From the NCBI RefSeq assembly GCF_000250875.1, contig NZ_JH604866.1, forward strand, positions 1-32,009: a stretch of 32,009 nt of DNA. Reading direction: 5' to 3'. The first letter of the stretch is position 1. Every line of letters begins with the position of its first letter. This DNA comes from Sutterella parvirubra YIT 11816 (GTDB lineage Bacteria > Pseudomonadota > Gammaproteobacteria > Burkholderiales > Burkholderiaceae_F). Positions 13,612 to 22,411 of the stretch are shown here, in pieces. The notes under the pieces are model-generated. The model saw only the letters and a program-made list of their open reading frames with translations, was not told where the DNA came from and ran no database searches. A program made the translations under genes and the position numbers.

Positions 13612-16183
13612 ATGAGGACCTCGAACGATTTCGGCATGGTTTGGTGGGCCGCCGCGACGGCGGTCTTGGGGATCTGCGTCCCGGCGCAGGAGGCGGCGGC
13701 CGTTTGGAACGCGCACGAAGAAGAGAAGTTCATCGCGGCCATCCAGGACGCCATCGACTACACCATGACCGGCGAAGCCTCCCCGACTCAGAACCTCACC
13801 GAAACTCCCGATCCGGTCAACTTCGTTTGGGAGGGACTGCGGACCCAGGGCGGCTCGGTTGTCAACACCGGCGTCCTCTCGCACCGGATCGACGAGAAGG
13901 TATCTGTTTCTGCCGACGCGACGATGCGGCTTCACGTGAGGGAGTTCAAAAGCACGCCGGAGAGCTTCAACGCCCCGTGGACGATGAACCACTGGAATGT
14001 CCCCAACCTGACGGGTGACGGGCTTGAGCTCGTGCCGATCTTCAATTACACCTACAGTCAGGAAGTCATTCTTTTGGCAACCGGCATCACGGTCGAGGGC
14101 GGGACGGGTGAAAACCGCGGCCGTATCGACATCGGAGCGAGTCTTCACGCCGACCTCTCGGCGCGCGCGGCGTTCGAGTTCTCGACGGATCAGCGGAAGC
14201 CGACGGAGGATGAGGTCAAGGCGCACGGTGAGAAATGACTTCCGCCGCTCGAGTGGACCTTCACGCCCATGGTGTCGTCGAAGGCGGTGGTCCAGCTCAC
14301 CATGACGCTCGCCGGCATGTCCGCCCGGTCGATCCCGGGCGTCGCCGCGACGGCGGTGAATTCGGGCGAGATCGTGGTCGACGGCCGACTCACGCGCACC
14401 ACCGAGATCGAGGAACCGTTCCTGAAGGGCGTTGAGAACTTCAAGGTCGAGGACGACACGGGCCATTACATCGCGCTCACGTTCGACACGTCGGGGGTCA
14501 CCGCCTCCGCCGGCTTCGACGGCACCGCGGAAGTCTTCGGGATGGTCGGGTCGTCGGGCGTCGAAAAGGAAGAGGAAGAAGGAGAGACGCCCGTCGTTCC
14601 CGGTGGCGACGGCACGCTCCGGGCTCTGCACCGCACGTCGGCCGCTCCGTTCGCTGAGGGCGACGGCGGCTCGGACGAAGGCGGTACGGGCGAAGGCTCC
14701 GGCGAGTCCGGCAACGACGACGAACCCGAGCTCCCCGCCGCGCCGCCCGCGCCGGTCTACCTGATCAACAACGGCACGATCACGCTCTCGGCGTCGGGAG
14801 GCTTCGTCGGCGCCGGGATGGCCGCCTACGCTTACGAGGGCGGCACGGTCTGGGTCCAGAACCATGGCCGCATCGACGTCTCGGGCGTCGAAGGCGAACG
14901 ACGGCACCAGTTCGTGAGCTCGATCGAAGATTCCGGCACGATCGTGATGGGGGACTGGCTCCTCTCGACCGACGATCTCCGCAACGACGCCCCGGTGCCT
15001 TTGGCGCTCAGCGTCGGGAAGGACGCGACCGGAAAACTCACGTTCGCGCCGGGCGCGACGCTCATGATCGTGCCGCTGCACCCCGACGACCTGGAGGGCG
15101 AGCTCACGCTCAACCCGGTGCTGGGCGTCTACGACGCGGACGACACCTTCAGTACGGTCCTCTCCGGAGCTCCCGGCATCGAAGGAACCTTCGCCGCCGT
15201 CGGCACCGGCTCCACGATGCTCACGCTCTCGGGCGGGGATCCATCCCTCGAGAACCTCAACAACCTCGCCGTCAGCTTCTCGGTCCACCCCGAGCGCTCG
15301 CTCGGACGTGCGCGACATGGGGTTCACGGCGCACTGGGGCGCGGTGCATTCCGCCTTGACGCTCACCGGCCGCGGACCGGAAACGGGCTTGACGCTCATC
15401 CCCTGGTACTGAAACGTTCAGACCTCCGGCCGCCGCGGGTTTGAGGCCTCGGGCGGCGGCCTGATTCTGAAGGCCGCCACCACCTGGGGCGAACGGGACG
15501 CCTGGTACGCGTCCGCGCACGTCGGTCTCGCGCACCGTTCGGTGGAGGGCGACCGCGGCACGGCGGAAGCGTCCGCCACGCACACGACGGTCGGCGCGGC
15601 GCTCTCGCGCCGTCTGGGCGAACGCTTCGAAGCGGGCGCGCGGTTCGAAGCCGGCCGCGAGCGCGCCGACTGGACGGTCCGCGACCTTGCGGGTTCGGCG
15701 GAAGCCTCGCCCGACGTGACGAGCTTCTACGGCGACGTGCACGCGGGCGCGTCGGTAGACCTCATGGACGCGCAGACCCTCACGGGCCGCGTCGCCTTCG
15801 GTTGGATGAAGATGAAGCAGGACGCGTTCGACCTCAACACCTTCGGGACGGGCTTCGTCGCGTACGACGCGGGGACGGTGGAGACGCCGGTCGTCACGGT
15901 CGACGCCGACTGGCGGATGGAGACCGAGCTCTCGGGCTACCGCGTGGTGCCGCGGGTGGGCGTCGGGCTCACGTACTTGACCGACCCCGCGTGGGACGCC
16001 GACTTCGCCTACCTCGGACACCGCTACGACGCCGAGGGCGAGCTCGACCATCTCTGGACGACCCTCACGGCGGGCTTCACGTTCGGGCGGGGGCCGTGGT
16101 CGATCGGGTTGGAAGGCACGGGCCGCTGGAGCAGCGCTTCGTCGGGCTTCGGGATGAACGCGCGGCTTCGTTGGGCGTGGTGA
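13612..16183 (+). pseudogene. Autotransporter gene broken by two TGA codons and one frameshift
   Basis: The reading frame starts at ATG 13612 behind AAAGGAGG and encodes a signal peptide (MRTSNDFGMVWWAAATAVLG..., cut after about AQEAAA). A surface passenger follows with repeated Asn-Gly/Asp strands, an acidic linker (VEKEEEEGE) and beta-helix-like NNGTITLSASGGFVGAG segments. It is interrupted by an in-frame TGA at 14236-14238, after which the same frame resumes. Near 15285-15302 the frame shifts by +1: ...SVHPERS continues as DVRDMGFTAHWGAVHSALTL. A second in-frame TGA follows at 15410-15412 (IPWY-stop-NVQTSGRRGFEASGGG). After it comes an intact autotransporter beta-barrel that ends at 16183 with ARLRWAW, the aromatic outer-membrane signal. 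The unbroken protein would be about 855 residues. TGA ends many neighbouring genes, so it is not read as Trp here. Confidence 0.85.
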
Positions 16184-16279
16184 TCTGAGGAAGTCTTCCT
16201 CAACCATCCATCCCCACATTCGCCCGCGCATCCGCTCGGTCCGTCCGGCTCTCCAAGCCGGAGGTCTGGAAAAAGAAGA

Positions 16280-16307
16280 ACCCCGATGCCGTCGCCGGCA
16301 TCGGGGT
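16280..16307 (-). terminator. Rho-independent terminator of nrdAB
   Basis: A perfect 12-bp stem (ACCCCGATGCCG at 16280-16291 with 16296-16307, 4-nt loop) lies 30 bases past the nrdB stop. On the minus strand it is followed by TCTTCTTTTTCC, a good U-tract. It also faces the 3' end of the autotransporter pseudogene. Confidence 0.9.
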
Positions 16308-16336
16308 CTTCACCCTCGTGTGGTTCAAGTGCGAAG

Positions 16337-17344
16337 TTACTTCGCCTTGCCCCAAACCTCGTCCCAGGAGCCCGTAAGCGACCCCTTGGCGTAGTCGGTC
16401 ACGCGCGTCTCGAAGAAGTTGCTGTGGGTGACGCCCAGCATCGCGTCGACCCAGGGAAGCGGGTTCTTCTTCACGCCGAAGATCGCCTTCATGCCGAGGG
16501 CGGTCAGGCGGCGGTCGGCGATGTAGCGGATGTAGTCGCGGACCTCTTCCTTCGACAAACGGCGCATGTCGGAGACGCCGAAGGCGAGGTCGATGAACTT
16601 GTCCTCCAACTCCACCATCTGCTCGGCGATCGTGTAGATCTTCCTCTTCAATTCATCGGTCCAGAGCTCCGGATTCTCCGCAATGTACTCGCGGAAGATG
16701 CGGATCATCGATTCCGTGTGGAGCGTCTCGTCGGCGATCGACCAGGCGATGATCTGCCCCATGCCCTTCATCGCGCCGTTGCGCGTGAAGTTCAAGAGCA
16801 TCACGAAGGAGGAGAAGAGCTGCATCCCTTCCGTGAAGGCGGAGAACGCCGCGATCTGCTCGGCCAAGGAGGTCTTCTCATCCGACACTTCATTGAAGTA
16901 CTCATGCTTCGCGGCCATCGCCTCGTACTGCATGAATTCGTTGTAGATCGACTCCGGGAGCCCCAGCGTTTCGATCAAGTGCGAGTAGGCGGCGATGTGC
17001 ACGGCTTCGCGGGCGGCGAAGGACGAAAGCATCATGCGGACTTCGGGCTGACGGAAAACGGGGAGGTACGTGTTCACGTACGCGCCCGAGACGTCGATGT
17101 CGCCCTGCGTGAAGAAGCGCAGGATCTTCGTCAGAAAGTCGCGTTCGTCGTCGGTCAACTTCTGCACGTAGTCCTTGCAGTCCTCCATCATCGGGACCTC
17201 GGTCCAGAGCCAGTGCATCTGCTCGGACTGCAGGAACGCCTCGTACGCCCACGGGTACGCGAAGGGCTTGTAGGTCGTGCGCGGGGCGAGAAGACCGGTC
17301 TTGGGTTCGTCGGCCGGCGCGTCGTTCTTCTTCAATTCGATCAT
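16337..17344 (-). CDS. nrdB: Ribonucleotide reductase class I, beta subunit
   Basis: A 335-residue radical-generating subunit that forms the tyrosyl radical used by NrdA to reduce ribonucleoside diphosphates. All expected ligands are present at spacing equal to E. coli R2: Asp82 (QGDIDVS), Glu113 and His116 (REAVHIAAY), Glu172 (FTEGMQLF), Glu206 and His209 (DETLHTE). The radical Tyr is Tyr120, seven residues after Glu113 as in E. coli (115 to 122). This places it with Tyr-radical di-iron enzymes, not the Phe-type class Ic. No ATP-cone is fused at its N-terminus. It follows nrdA by 19 bases with AAAGGA in that gap, and ends at a strong terminator. Confidence 0.95.
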   Translation of the reverse strand: MIELKKNDAPADEPKTGLLAPRTTYKPFAYPWAYEAFLQSEQMHWLWTEVPMMEDCKDYVQKLTDDERDFLTKILRFFTQGDIDVSGAYVNTYLPVFRQPEVRMMLSSFAAREAVHIAAYSHLIETLGLPESIYNEFMQYEAMAAKHEYFNEVSDEKTSLAEQIAAFSAFTEGMQLFSSFVMLLNFTRNGAMKGMGQIIAWSIADETLHTESMIRIFREYIAENPELWTDELKRKIYTIAEQMVELEDKFIDLAFGVSDMRRLSKEEVRDYIRYIADRRLTALGMKAIFGVKKNPLPWVDAMLGVTHSNFFETRVTDYAKGSLTGSWDEVWGKAK

Positions 17345-17363
17345 TTCAGAATCCTTTCCGTGA

Positions 17364-19139
17364 TCAGCCTTCGCAGGCGAGGCAGGTGTCGTTGTCGGCG
17401 ACGGCGCGCATGCTGATGTCGTCCTCGATGCGGCGGCGCTCCAGAGCCGTGCCGGGTCGGTCGGCCTTGCGGAGCTTGTCGCTGCGGTTGTAGTAGAGGG
17501 ATTTGAGGCCCTTCTTCCACGCGAGGAAGTGGCAGACGTGCAGGTACGGGACCGAGACGTCGGGCGGGAAGAAGAGGTTCACGCTCTGGCCCTGGTCGAT
17601 GAACTGCTGACGGTCGGCGGCGAGTTCGATCAACCAACGCTGATCGAGCTCAAAGGCCGTCTTGAAGACCTCGCGGATCTCCTTCGGGATGTCTTCGCGG
17701 TGCTGGATCGACCCGTCGTGCGCGATGAGGTCGGACCAGGTTTCCTGGGTATTGAGCCCCAGCTTTTCGAGTTCCGCTTCGAGGAAGCGGTTCTTCATGA
17801 TGTAGGCGCCCGAGATCGTGTCCTGACGGTAGATGTTCGCGCGGTAGGGTTCGATCGACGGGCTCGTGCCCCCCATGATGAGGGACGAGCTCGCGTTGGG
17901 CGCGACCGCATTCCAGTGCGAGAAGCAGCGCTCGACCCCCGCGTCCGCGGCGTCGGGGCAGGGCCCGCGCAGCTTGCAGAGGATCTCGTCCGCACGGCGG
18001 CATTCGTTCTGAATGTGGCGGAAGATGCGGATGTTCGCGCCCTTGGCGAGTGCCGAGTCGAACGGGATGCGGTTCTTCTGGAAGTAGGCGTGCAGACCCA
18101 TTGCGCCCAGACCCACCGAGCGCTCGCGCGCGGCGGCGAACTTCGCGCGGCCGATCTGGTCGGGCGCGTGGTCGATGAAGTACTGGAGCACGTTGTCGAG
18201 GAATTCCATCGCGTCCGGGATGAACTGCTGGTCGTCCTTCCACTCGTCGAAGTATTCGAGGTTGACGGACGAGAGGCAGCAGACGGCGGTGCGCTCGGCG
18301 GAGGTGGGGAGGAAGATCTCCGTGCAGAGATTCGAGCCGTTGATCTTGAGGCCCTTCTCGGCCAACCACGAGGGGAGCGCACGGTTCGCCGTGTCCGTGA
18401 AGACGAGGTACGGTTCACCCGTGTGCATGCGCATCTCGAGCATGCGCTGCCAGAGGTCGCGCGCCGAGACGGTCGTCACGACCTTGCCCGACGCCGGGTC
18501 GACCAAGGGCCACGTGTCGTCGTAGGAGTCGTCGCGCATGGACGCTTCGACCTTCTCCATGAAGGCGTCCGAGATGTTGACGCCGTGGTGGAGGTTCAAG
18601 GCCTTCATGTTCTGGTCGCCCGTGGGCTTTCGCATCTCGACGAACGGGATGATGTCGGGGTGCGAGACGTCGAGAAACGCCGCGTAGGAACCGCGGCGGG
18701 TCGAGCCCTGACGGTAGGCGAGCGACGCCGCGTCGTAGACCTTCAGGTGCGGCATCACGCCCACGCTCTTTTCGTCCGCGCTGCGGATCGCGACGTGGAT
18801 GCCGACGCCGCCCCCCAGCATCGAGAGGCGGTTCACTTCATCCAACGTCTGGAGGAGCCCTTCGGACGAGTCCGCCATGTACGTGAGGAAGCACGAGATC
18901 GGAAGACCGCGCTTGGCGCGCCCGAAGGCGAGGATCGGCGTCGAAAACGAGAGCCACTGGCGGGAGGCGTAGTCGTAGATGCGCTGCGCGTGCGCTTCGT
19001 CGGTGGCGAACTGCTCCGCGACGAAGGCGAGGCGCTCCTGCGGACTCGTCTCGTCCGGGCGCATGTAGCTTTCCTTGAGACGCATCATGGCGAGCTCGCC
19101 GAAGAGGCGGTCGCGGGAGGGATCGGTCTTGATGGACAT
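17364..19139 (-). CDS. nrdA: Ribonucleotide reductase class I, alpha subunit without ATP-cone
   Basis: A 591-residue catalytic subunit. The active-site set is present: Cys83 (PISCFL), Asn270-Leu-Cys272-Thr-Glu274 and Cys287 (AVCCLSS) for substrate reduction. Tyr549-Tyr550 (SLYYNRS) serve radical transfer. The C-terminal redox pair is Cys586 and Cys589 in CLACEG, spaced CxxC where E. coli has CxxxxC. The protein is about 170 residues shorter than E. coli NrdA. It starts at MSIKTDPSRDRLFGEL without the N-terminal ATP-cone, so dATP feedback through that domain is not expected. ATG 19139 is chosen because an upstream in-frame start at 19193 adds only a Pro/Arg/Thr-rich stretch lacking family similarity. 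It is transcribed with nrdB. Confidence 0.95.
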   Translation of the reverse strand: MSIKTDPSRDRLFGELAMMRLKESYMRPDETSPQERLAFVAEQFATDEAHAQRIYDYASRQWLSFSTPILAFGRAKRGLPISCFLTYMADSSEGLLQTLDEVNRLSMLGGGVGIHVAIRSADEKSVGVMPHLKVYDAASLAYRQGSTRRGSYAAFLDVSHPDIIPFVEMRKPTGDQNMKALNLHHGVNISDAFMEKVEASMRDDSYDDTWPLVDPASGKVVTTVSARDLWQRMLEMRMHTGEPYLVFTDTANRALPSWLAEKGLKINGSNLCTEIFLPTSAERTAVCCLSSVNLEYFDEWKDDQQFIPDAMEFLDNVLQYFIDHAPDQIGRAKFAAARERSVGLGAMGLHAYFQKNRIPFDSALAKGANIRIFRHIQNECRRADEILCKLRGPCPDAADAGVERCFSHWNAVAPNASSSLIMGGTSPSIEPYRANIYRQDTISGAYIMKNRFLEAELEKLGLNTQETWSDLIAHDGSIQHREDIPKEIREVFKTAFELDQRWLIELAADRQQFIDQGQSVNLFFPPDVSVPYLHVCHFLAWKKGLKSLYYNRSDKLRKADRPGTALERRRIEDDISMRAVADNDTCLACEG

Positions 19140-19162
19140 GGGTGTTCTGGTCCGGGAGGGGT

Positions 19163-19210
19163 TGCCGGTATTTAGTGTTGACGGTCCGCGCAATCTACCA
19201 CGCTTGGTGT
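19163..19210 (-). promoter_or_regulatory. Candidate pair of NrdR boxes upstream of nrdA
   Basis: On the minus strand ACACCAAGCGTGGTAG (19195-19210) and ACACTAAATACCGGCA (19163-19178) begin 32 bases apart, the three-helical-turn spacing typical of NrdR-box pairs, and both start with ACAC. Each matches the palindromic NrdR consensus only partly (about 8-10 of 16). A possible -10, TAGATT on the minus strand (19192-19197), overlaps the upstream box. NrdR control of nrdAB is common, so the position is plausible. Confidence 0.35.
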
Positions 19211-19247
19211 TTTTGCGTCGCTTTCGGCAATCACGTAAATAGGTATG

Positions 19248-19262
19248 ATAGCGTCACGCTAT
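19248..19262. repeat. Inverted repeat ATAGCG-TCA-CGCTAT upstream of nrdA
   Basis: Perfect 6-bp arms around a 3-base centre in a locally AT-rich patch about 110 bases upstream of the nrdA start. The compact dyad looks like a protein-binding site, and TATCAT on the minus strand could also be a -10 hexamer. No regulator can be named. Confidence 0.45.
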
Positions 19263-19449
19263 TGATAAGAACGCCTCCGCAACCCCTTGTGTACGCGGGA
19301 ACGGTCGGCGGTTTTCACCGAAGAGCTACGCCCAAAGACTGAGGCGAAAAACAAAAGGAGGAGAGGGACGGAGGCGACGGGTCCACACCCCCTCGACCAC
19401 AAACGGTTGGGGTGTCGGGGCGCCCGTAACACCCCTGGCGGGTGTTCTC

Positions 19450-19520
19450 CGACGCCGTGCCCGACGCCATGCCGACGCCGCGCCCAACCTCACGCCCGAT
19501 TTCGCGCCCGACGCCTGAAC
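19450..19520 (+). repeat. Degenerate 12-bp tandem repeat, about six copies
   Basis: Successive units are CGACGCCGTGCC, CGACGCCATGC, CGACGCCGCGCC, CAACCTCACGCC, CGATTTCGCGCC and CGACGCCTGAAC. The period is 12 bases with one 11-base unit. It lies about 130 bases upstream of the binding-protein start, in non-coding sequence. Confidence 0.75.
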
Positions 19521-19572
19521 CGCCTCCCGAATCGTGCCCTGAAGCGCTTCCACCAAAAACGGTAACGCGTAG

Positions 19573-19578
19573 TACAAT
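19573..19578 (+). promoter_or_regulatory. Candidate -10 element of the NitT/TauT-type ABC operon
   Basis: TACAAT (5/6 to TATAAT) sits 70 bases upstream of the chosen binding-protein ATG. The best -35 in range, TTCCAC at 19548-19553, is weak and 19 bases away. Confidence 0.35.
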
Positions 19579-19647
19579 CTCAAAAATCCATCGTTGAACC
19601 CACCTCTCAACGTTCAACCCCAACGCTTTTTCGGAGCCGGTGCCGCC

Positions 19648-20646
19648 ATGCGCAGCAAGATCCTCAAGACCACTTCCACCTCCCGTTTTGCCGTCAAGGC
19701 GCTCCCGGCCATGGTCGGCGCGGCGGCCGTTCTGCTCTCCTTGGGCGCTTCGGCCGAGACGCTCCGGATCGGGACGCTCCCCGCCGCGGACTCGATCGTG
19801 CTCCACGTCGCGAAGGACAACGGTCTTTACGAGAAGGCGGGGCTGGAGGTCGAACTCGTCCCCTTCAAGTCGGCGCTGGAATTGGGCGCCGCCATGCGCG
19901 CGGGGCGTTTGGACGGTCACTTCGGCGACCTGATGAACGTCTTCACGCAGAACGAAACCGGGATCCCGCAGAAGGTGGTCTTCACGACGACGCACACGAT
20001 TCCGCAGCAGCGCGCCTTCGCGCTGATCGCCTTCCCCAAGAGCGCGACCGCGCCGAAGACGTTCGAGGAATTGAAGTCGAAGAAGGACGTGACGACGGCG
20101 ATGAGCTCGTCGACGATCATCCACTACCTTTTGGACCGCATGACGGAGACGGAAAAGCTCCCGGAAGGCGCGCTGAAGAACCTCGAAGTGAAGCAGATCC
20201 CGATCCGCATGCAGATGCTTCTGGGCGGCAAGGTCGACACGGCGCTTCTCCCCGAGCCCCTCGTCACCGTCGTCGAATCGAAGGGCGGGAAGGTCCTCTG
20301 GGACGACCGCAATCTCAACGAAGCGCTCGCGGTCGTCTCGCTCAAATCCGAGAAGCTCGACCCGAAGACGGTCGACGCCTTCCGGAAGGCCACGGCCGAA
20401 GCCGCCCGCGTCATCGAAGCCGACCCGGTCCGCTACCGCGCCGTCATGGTGCAGAAGGGGCTTCTGCCCGCGCCCGTCGCGGAAGGCTACAAGATGGTCG
20501 CCTTCTCCTTCTTCGGGACGAAGGACGGTCTCCCGCCTCTGCCCACCCCTGAGGAAGTGAAGCGCGTCGGCGAATGGATGGTCGGGCAGGGGATGCTCAA
20601 AGCCGTGCCCGCCTGGGACCAGGTGGTGGTCCCTGCCGCGGAATAA
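19648..20646 (+). CDS. ABC transporter substrate-binding protein, NitT/TauT (SsuA/THI5) type
   Basis: A 332-residue periplasmic protein. A Sec signal (about residues 1-35, cut after LGASA) is followed by ETLRIGTLPAADSIVLHVAKD and NGLYEKAGLEVELVPFKSALE, the N-terminal pattern of SsuA/TauA/THI5-like binding proteins. Family members bind sulfonates, nitrate, taurine or thiamin-precursor pyrimidines. Nothing visible here decides the ligand, and no sulfonate- or thiamin-metabolism gene is adjacent. I chose ATG 19648 because the signal peptide starts properly there; an in-frame TTG at 19594 would add 18 residues before it. The ATPase and permease follow in the same direction after a 197-base spacer with a large hairpin. 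Confidence 0.85.
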   Translation: MRSKILKTTSTSRFAVKALPAMVGAAAVLLSLGASAETLRIGTLPAADSIVLHVAKDNGLYEKAGLEVELVPFKSALELGAAMRAGRLDGHFGDLMNVFTQNETGIPQKVVFTTTHTIPQQRAFALIAFPKSATAPKTFEELKSKKDVTTAMSSSTIIHYLLDRMTETEKLPEGALKNLEVKQIPIRMQMLLGGKVDTALLPEPLVTVVESKGGKVLWDDRNLNEALAVVSLKSEKLDPKTVDAFRKATAEAARVIEADPVRYRAVMVQKGLLPAPVAEGYKMVAFSFFGTKDGLPPLPTPEEVKRVGEWMVGQGMLKAVPAWDQVVVPAAE

Positions 20647-20724
20647 GGCACAAACCTTTCCAACAGGGCATGACGACGGGGCGGACGCATTCGGAAACGT
20701 CCGCTCCGGCCTACAATGCCTCTG

Positions 20725-20772
20725 CGGCCCGCCGGGCGGCGCTCAGGGAAGCGCCGCGGTGACGGCGGGCCG
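20725..20772 (+). other. Nested stem-loop between binding-protein and ATPase genes
   Basis: CGGCCCGCCG (20725-20734) pairs with CGGCGGGCCG (20763-20772), and inside it GCGGCGCT (20736-20743) pairs with AGCGCCGC (20750-20757). It lies 80 bases after the binding-protein stop and lacks a true U-tract. Such hairpins commonly protect the upstream mRNA and lower the downstream ATPase/permease, as binding proteins are needed in excess. A TACAAT hexamer at 20712-20717 just before it could be a separate -10. Confidence 0.6.
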
Positions 20773-20843
20773 ATTCATTTCCGGCATCTTTTCCGGCCCG
20801 ACCGGCCCCACGACCTCAACCCATTCACTACCCCCCCACGACC

Positions 20844-21623
20844 ATGCCCGACACCCACCACGCCCGCGCCCCGAGCCTCACGCTCCGGGACGTGACGCTC
20901 CGCTACGGGGCGGACGCCCCCGTCATCGACCGGCTCTCGATGGAGTTGGCCGGGGGCGAGTCGCTCGCGATCGTCGGGGCGTCGGGCTGCGGGAAGTCGA
21001 CGCTGCTCTCCGCCATGGCGGGGCTGCGGCCCGTCGACGGCGGCGTCATTGAGTGGTCCCGCCCCGTGCGCTCGTCCTTCGTCTGGCAGCAGTTGGCGCT
21101 CTTTCCCTGGAAGCGGGTGTTGGAAAACCTCACGCTCCCGCTCGTCACGGCGGGCGTCCCCAAGGCGGAGTGCGTCGAGCGCGGGCGGGAGATGCTCGCC
21201 GAATTGGGGTTGGAGGGCCTGGAGAAGCGCTTCCCGGCGGAGCTCTCCGGCGGCCAGCGTCAGCGCCTGGCGCTCGGCCGCGCGCTCATCGCCGAACCGG
21301 AAGTCCTCTTTCTCGACGAACCCTTCTCAGCACTCGACGCGCTCCTTCGCGAGCGCCTTCAGGACGTGCTCCTGGGGCTCGAAAAACGCCACCCGGTCGA
21401 GCGCATCATGGTGACGCACGACATCGCCGAAGCCGTGCTTCTGGGCGAGCGGATCCTCGTCCTGGCGGCGAAGCCTTCGCGCGTCCTGGGGTTGATCCGA
21501 AACCCCGTCTACACGCCGGATCCCAGCCCAGAGCACCGCACGAGCGAAGCCTTCTACGCGGTCTGCCGCGAGATCCACGCGCTTCTGCGCGGGGCGGAAT
21601 CCGCGGAAGGAGGTGCGCGATGA
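20844..21623 (+). CDS. ABC transporter ATPase, SsuB/TauB-like
   Basis: A 259-residue ATP-binding subunit. Walker A is GASGCGKST (about residues 45-53), the Q-loop region is SFVWQQLALFPWKRVLENL, the signature is LSGGQRQRLALGRAL and Walker B is VLFLDEPFSALD. The switch is VTHDIAEAV, as in SsuB/TauB/NrtD proteins. The C-terminal EHRTSEAFYAVCREIHALL helix is also typical. Its TGA stop overlaps the permease start (ATGA), so the two are coupled. No clear ribosome binding site precedes ATG 20844; the upstream sequence is a run of C. Confidence 0.92.
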   Translation: MPDTHHARAPSLTLRDVTLRYGADAPVIDRLSMELAGGESLAIVGASGCGKSTLLSAMAGLRPVDGGVIEWSRPVRSSFVWQQLALFPWKRVLENLTLPLVTAGVPKAECVERGREMLAELGLEGLEKRFPAELSGGQRQRLALGRALIAEPEVLFLDEPFSALDALLRERLQDVLLGLEKRHPVERIMVTHDIAEAVLLGERILVLAAKPSRVLGLIRNPVYTPDPSPEHRTSEAFYAVCREIHALLRGAESAEGGAR

Positions 21624-22360
21624 TGCTGATTCTGCGCTACGCCCTGGCGACCTTCCTCCTGCTCCTTCTTTGGTGGGCGGGCTCCGCCGCCATGGGGCCG
21701 GACCTGCTCCCCGATCCGTGGGCGACCGCCGCGGCGTTTATCACCGCGCTCGGGGACCCGGACTTCATCCGTCACGGCGTGATTTCGCTCTGGCGCCTCG
21801 TCGCGGGCGTCGGGGTCGCCGCGTTGGTCGCCTTTCCCCTGGGGCTTTGGCTCGGCCACAGCCGCCGCGCGGACTGGTTGGGCGCGCCCGTGGTCTTCAT
21901 CACGTTCCCGCTCCCGAAGATCGTGCTGCTCCCCGTCTTCTTCATGCTGGTGGGGTTGGGAGACGCCTCGCGTCTTCTTTTGATCGGCCTCACGACCGGC
22001 TACCAGATCCTCGTGATCGTCCGGGATGCCGCTTTGAGCCTCAACCCCGTCTACGAGCAGGCCTACCGCAGCATGGGCGGGAAGGGCTGGGGGCTCCTTC
22101 GCCACGTGTGGCTTCCGGCCGCGCTCCCCGCCTTGATGACGAGCCTCAAGGTGGCGGCGGGGACCGCCGTCGCCGTCCTCTTCCTCGCGGAGAGCTTCGC
22201 GACGGATTCGGGGTTGGGTTGGCTCATCATGGATGCCTGGGGGATGGGCGACGCTTTGAGGATGTTCACCGGGATTCTCGGGATGAGCGTTCTGGGGTTG
22301 TTCCTTTACGGGAGCGTGGGCGTCCTGGAGCGGATCTTCTGCCGGTGGCAGGAGGCGTAA
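21620..22360 (+). CDS. ABC transporter permease, SsuC/TauC-like
   Basis: A 246-residue inner-membrane subunit with about six helices, the normal size for the family. The EAA-type loop that docks on the ATPase is visible as YEQAYRSMGGKGWGLLRHVWLPAALP (about residues 139-164). The start ATGATG at 21620 overlaps the ATPase stop and has GGAAGGAGG upstream within the ATPase gene, a strong ribosome binding site. Together with the preceding two genes it makes a complete importer. The substrate is unknown (sulfonate, nitrate, taurine or pyrimidine are the family options). Confidence 0.92.
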   Translation: MMLILRYALATFLLLLLWWAGSAAMGPDLLPDPWATAAAFITALGDPDFIRHGVISLWRLVAGVGVAALVAFPLGLWLGHSRRADWLGAPVVFITFPLPKIVLLPVFFMLVGLGDASRLLLIGLTTGYQILVIVRDAALSLNPVYEQAYRSMGGKGWGLLRHVWLPAALPALMTSLKVAAGTAVAVLFLAESFATDSGLGWLIMDAWGMGDALRMFTGILGMSVLGLFLYGSVGVLERIFCRWQEA

Positions 22361-22382
22361 GGCGGACGCAGACGTAAGAAAA

Positions 22383-22411
22383 GCGGCTCGGGGTGCGCAG
22401 AGCCCCGCCGC
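22383..22411 (+). terminator. Probable terminator of the NitT/TauT-type ABC operon
   Basis: GCGG(CTC)GGGG at 22383-22393 can pair with CCCC(G)CCGC at 22403-22411, and the T-rich stretch TTCTTCGTCCTCTTT follows. It begins 22 bases after the permease stop. Confidence 0.55.

Larger units (their letters stand above)
19140..19647. other. Divergent spacer between nrdA and the ABC binding-protein gene
   Basis: No gene is supported in this roughly 500-base spacer. It holds a candidate NrdR-box pair near nrdA, a short AT-rich patch with an exact inverted repeat (19248-19262), and a small hairpin of AACACCC/GGGTGTT (19428-19446). A 12-bp tandem repeat (19450-19520) and a candidate -10 element TACAAT (19573-19578) for the ABC operon follow. 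Confidence 0.55.

Noticed and set aside
14236-15412. TGA read as tryptophan or selenocysteine in the autotransporter
   Set aside because: TGA ends many intact genes in the window, including overlapping pairs, and a frameshift also breaks the gene, so decay or error is simpler. No selenocysteine insertion structure was recognised.
19360-19420. A perfect AAAGGAGG ribosome binding site in the nrdA-ABC spacer
   Set aside because: No suitable start codon with an open frame follows at proper distance.
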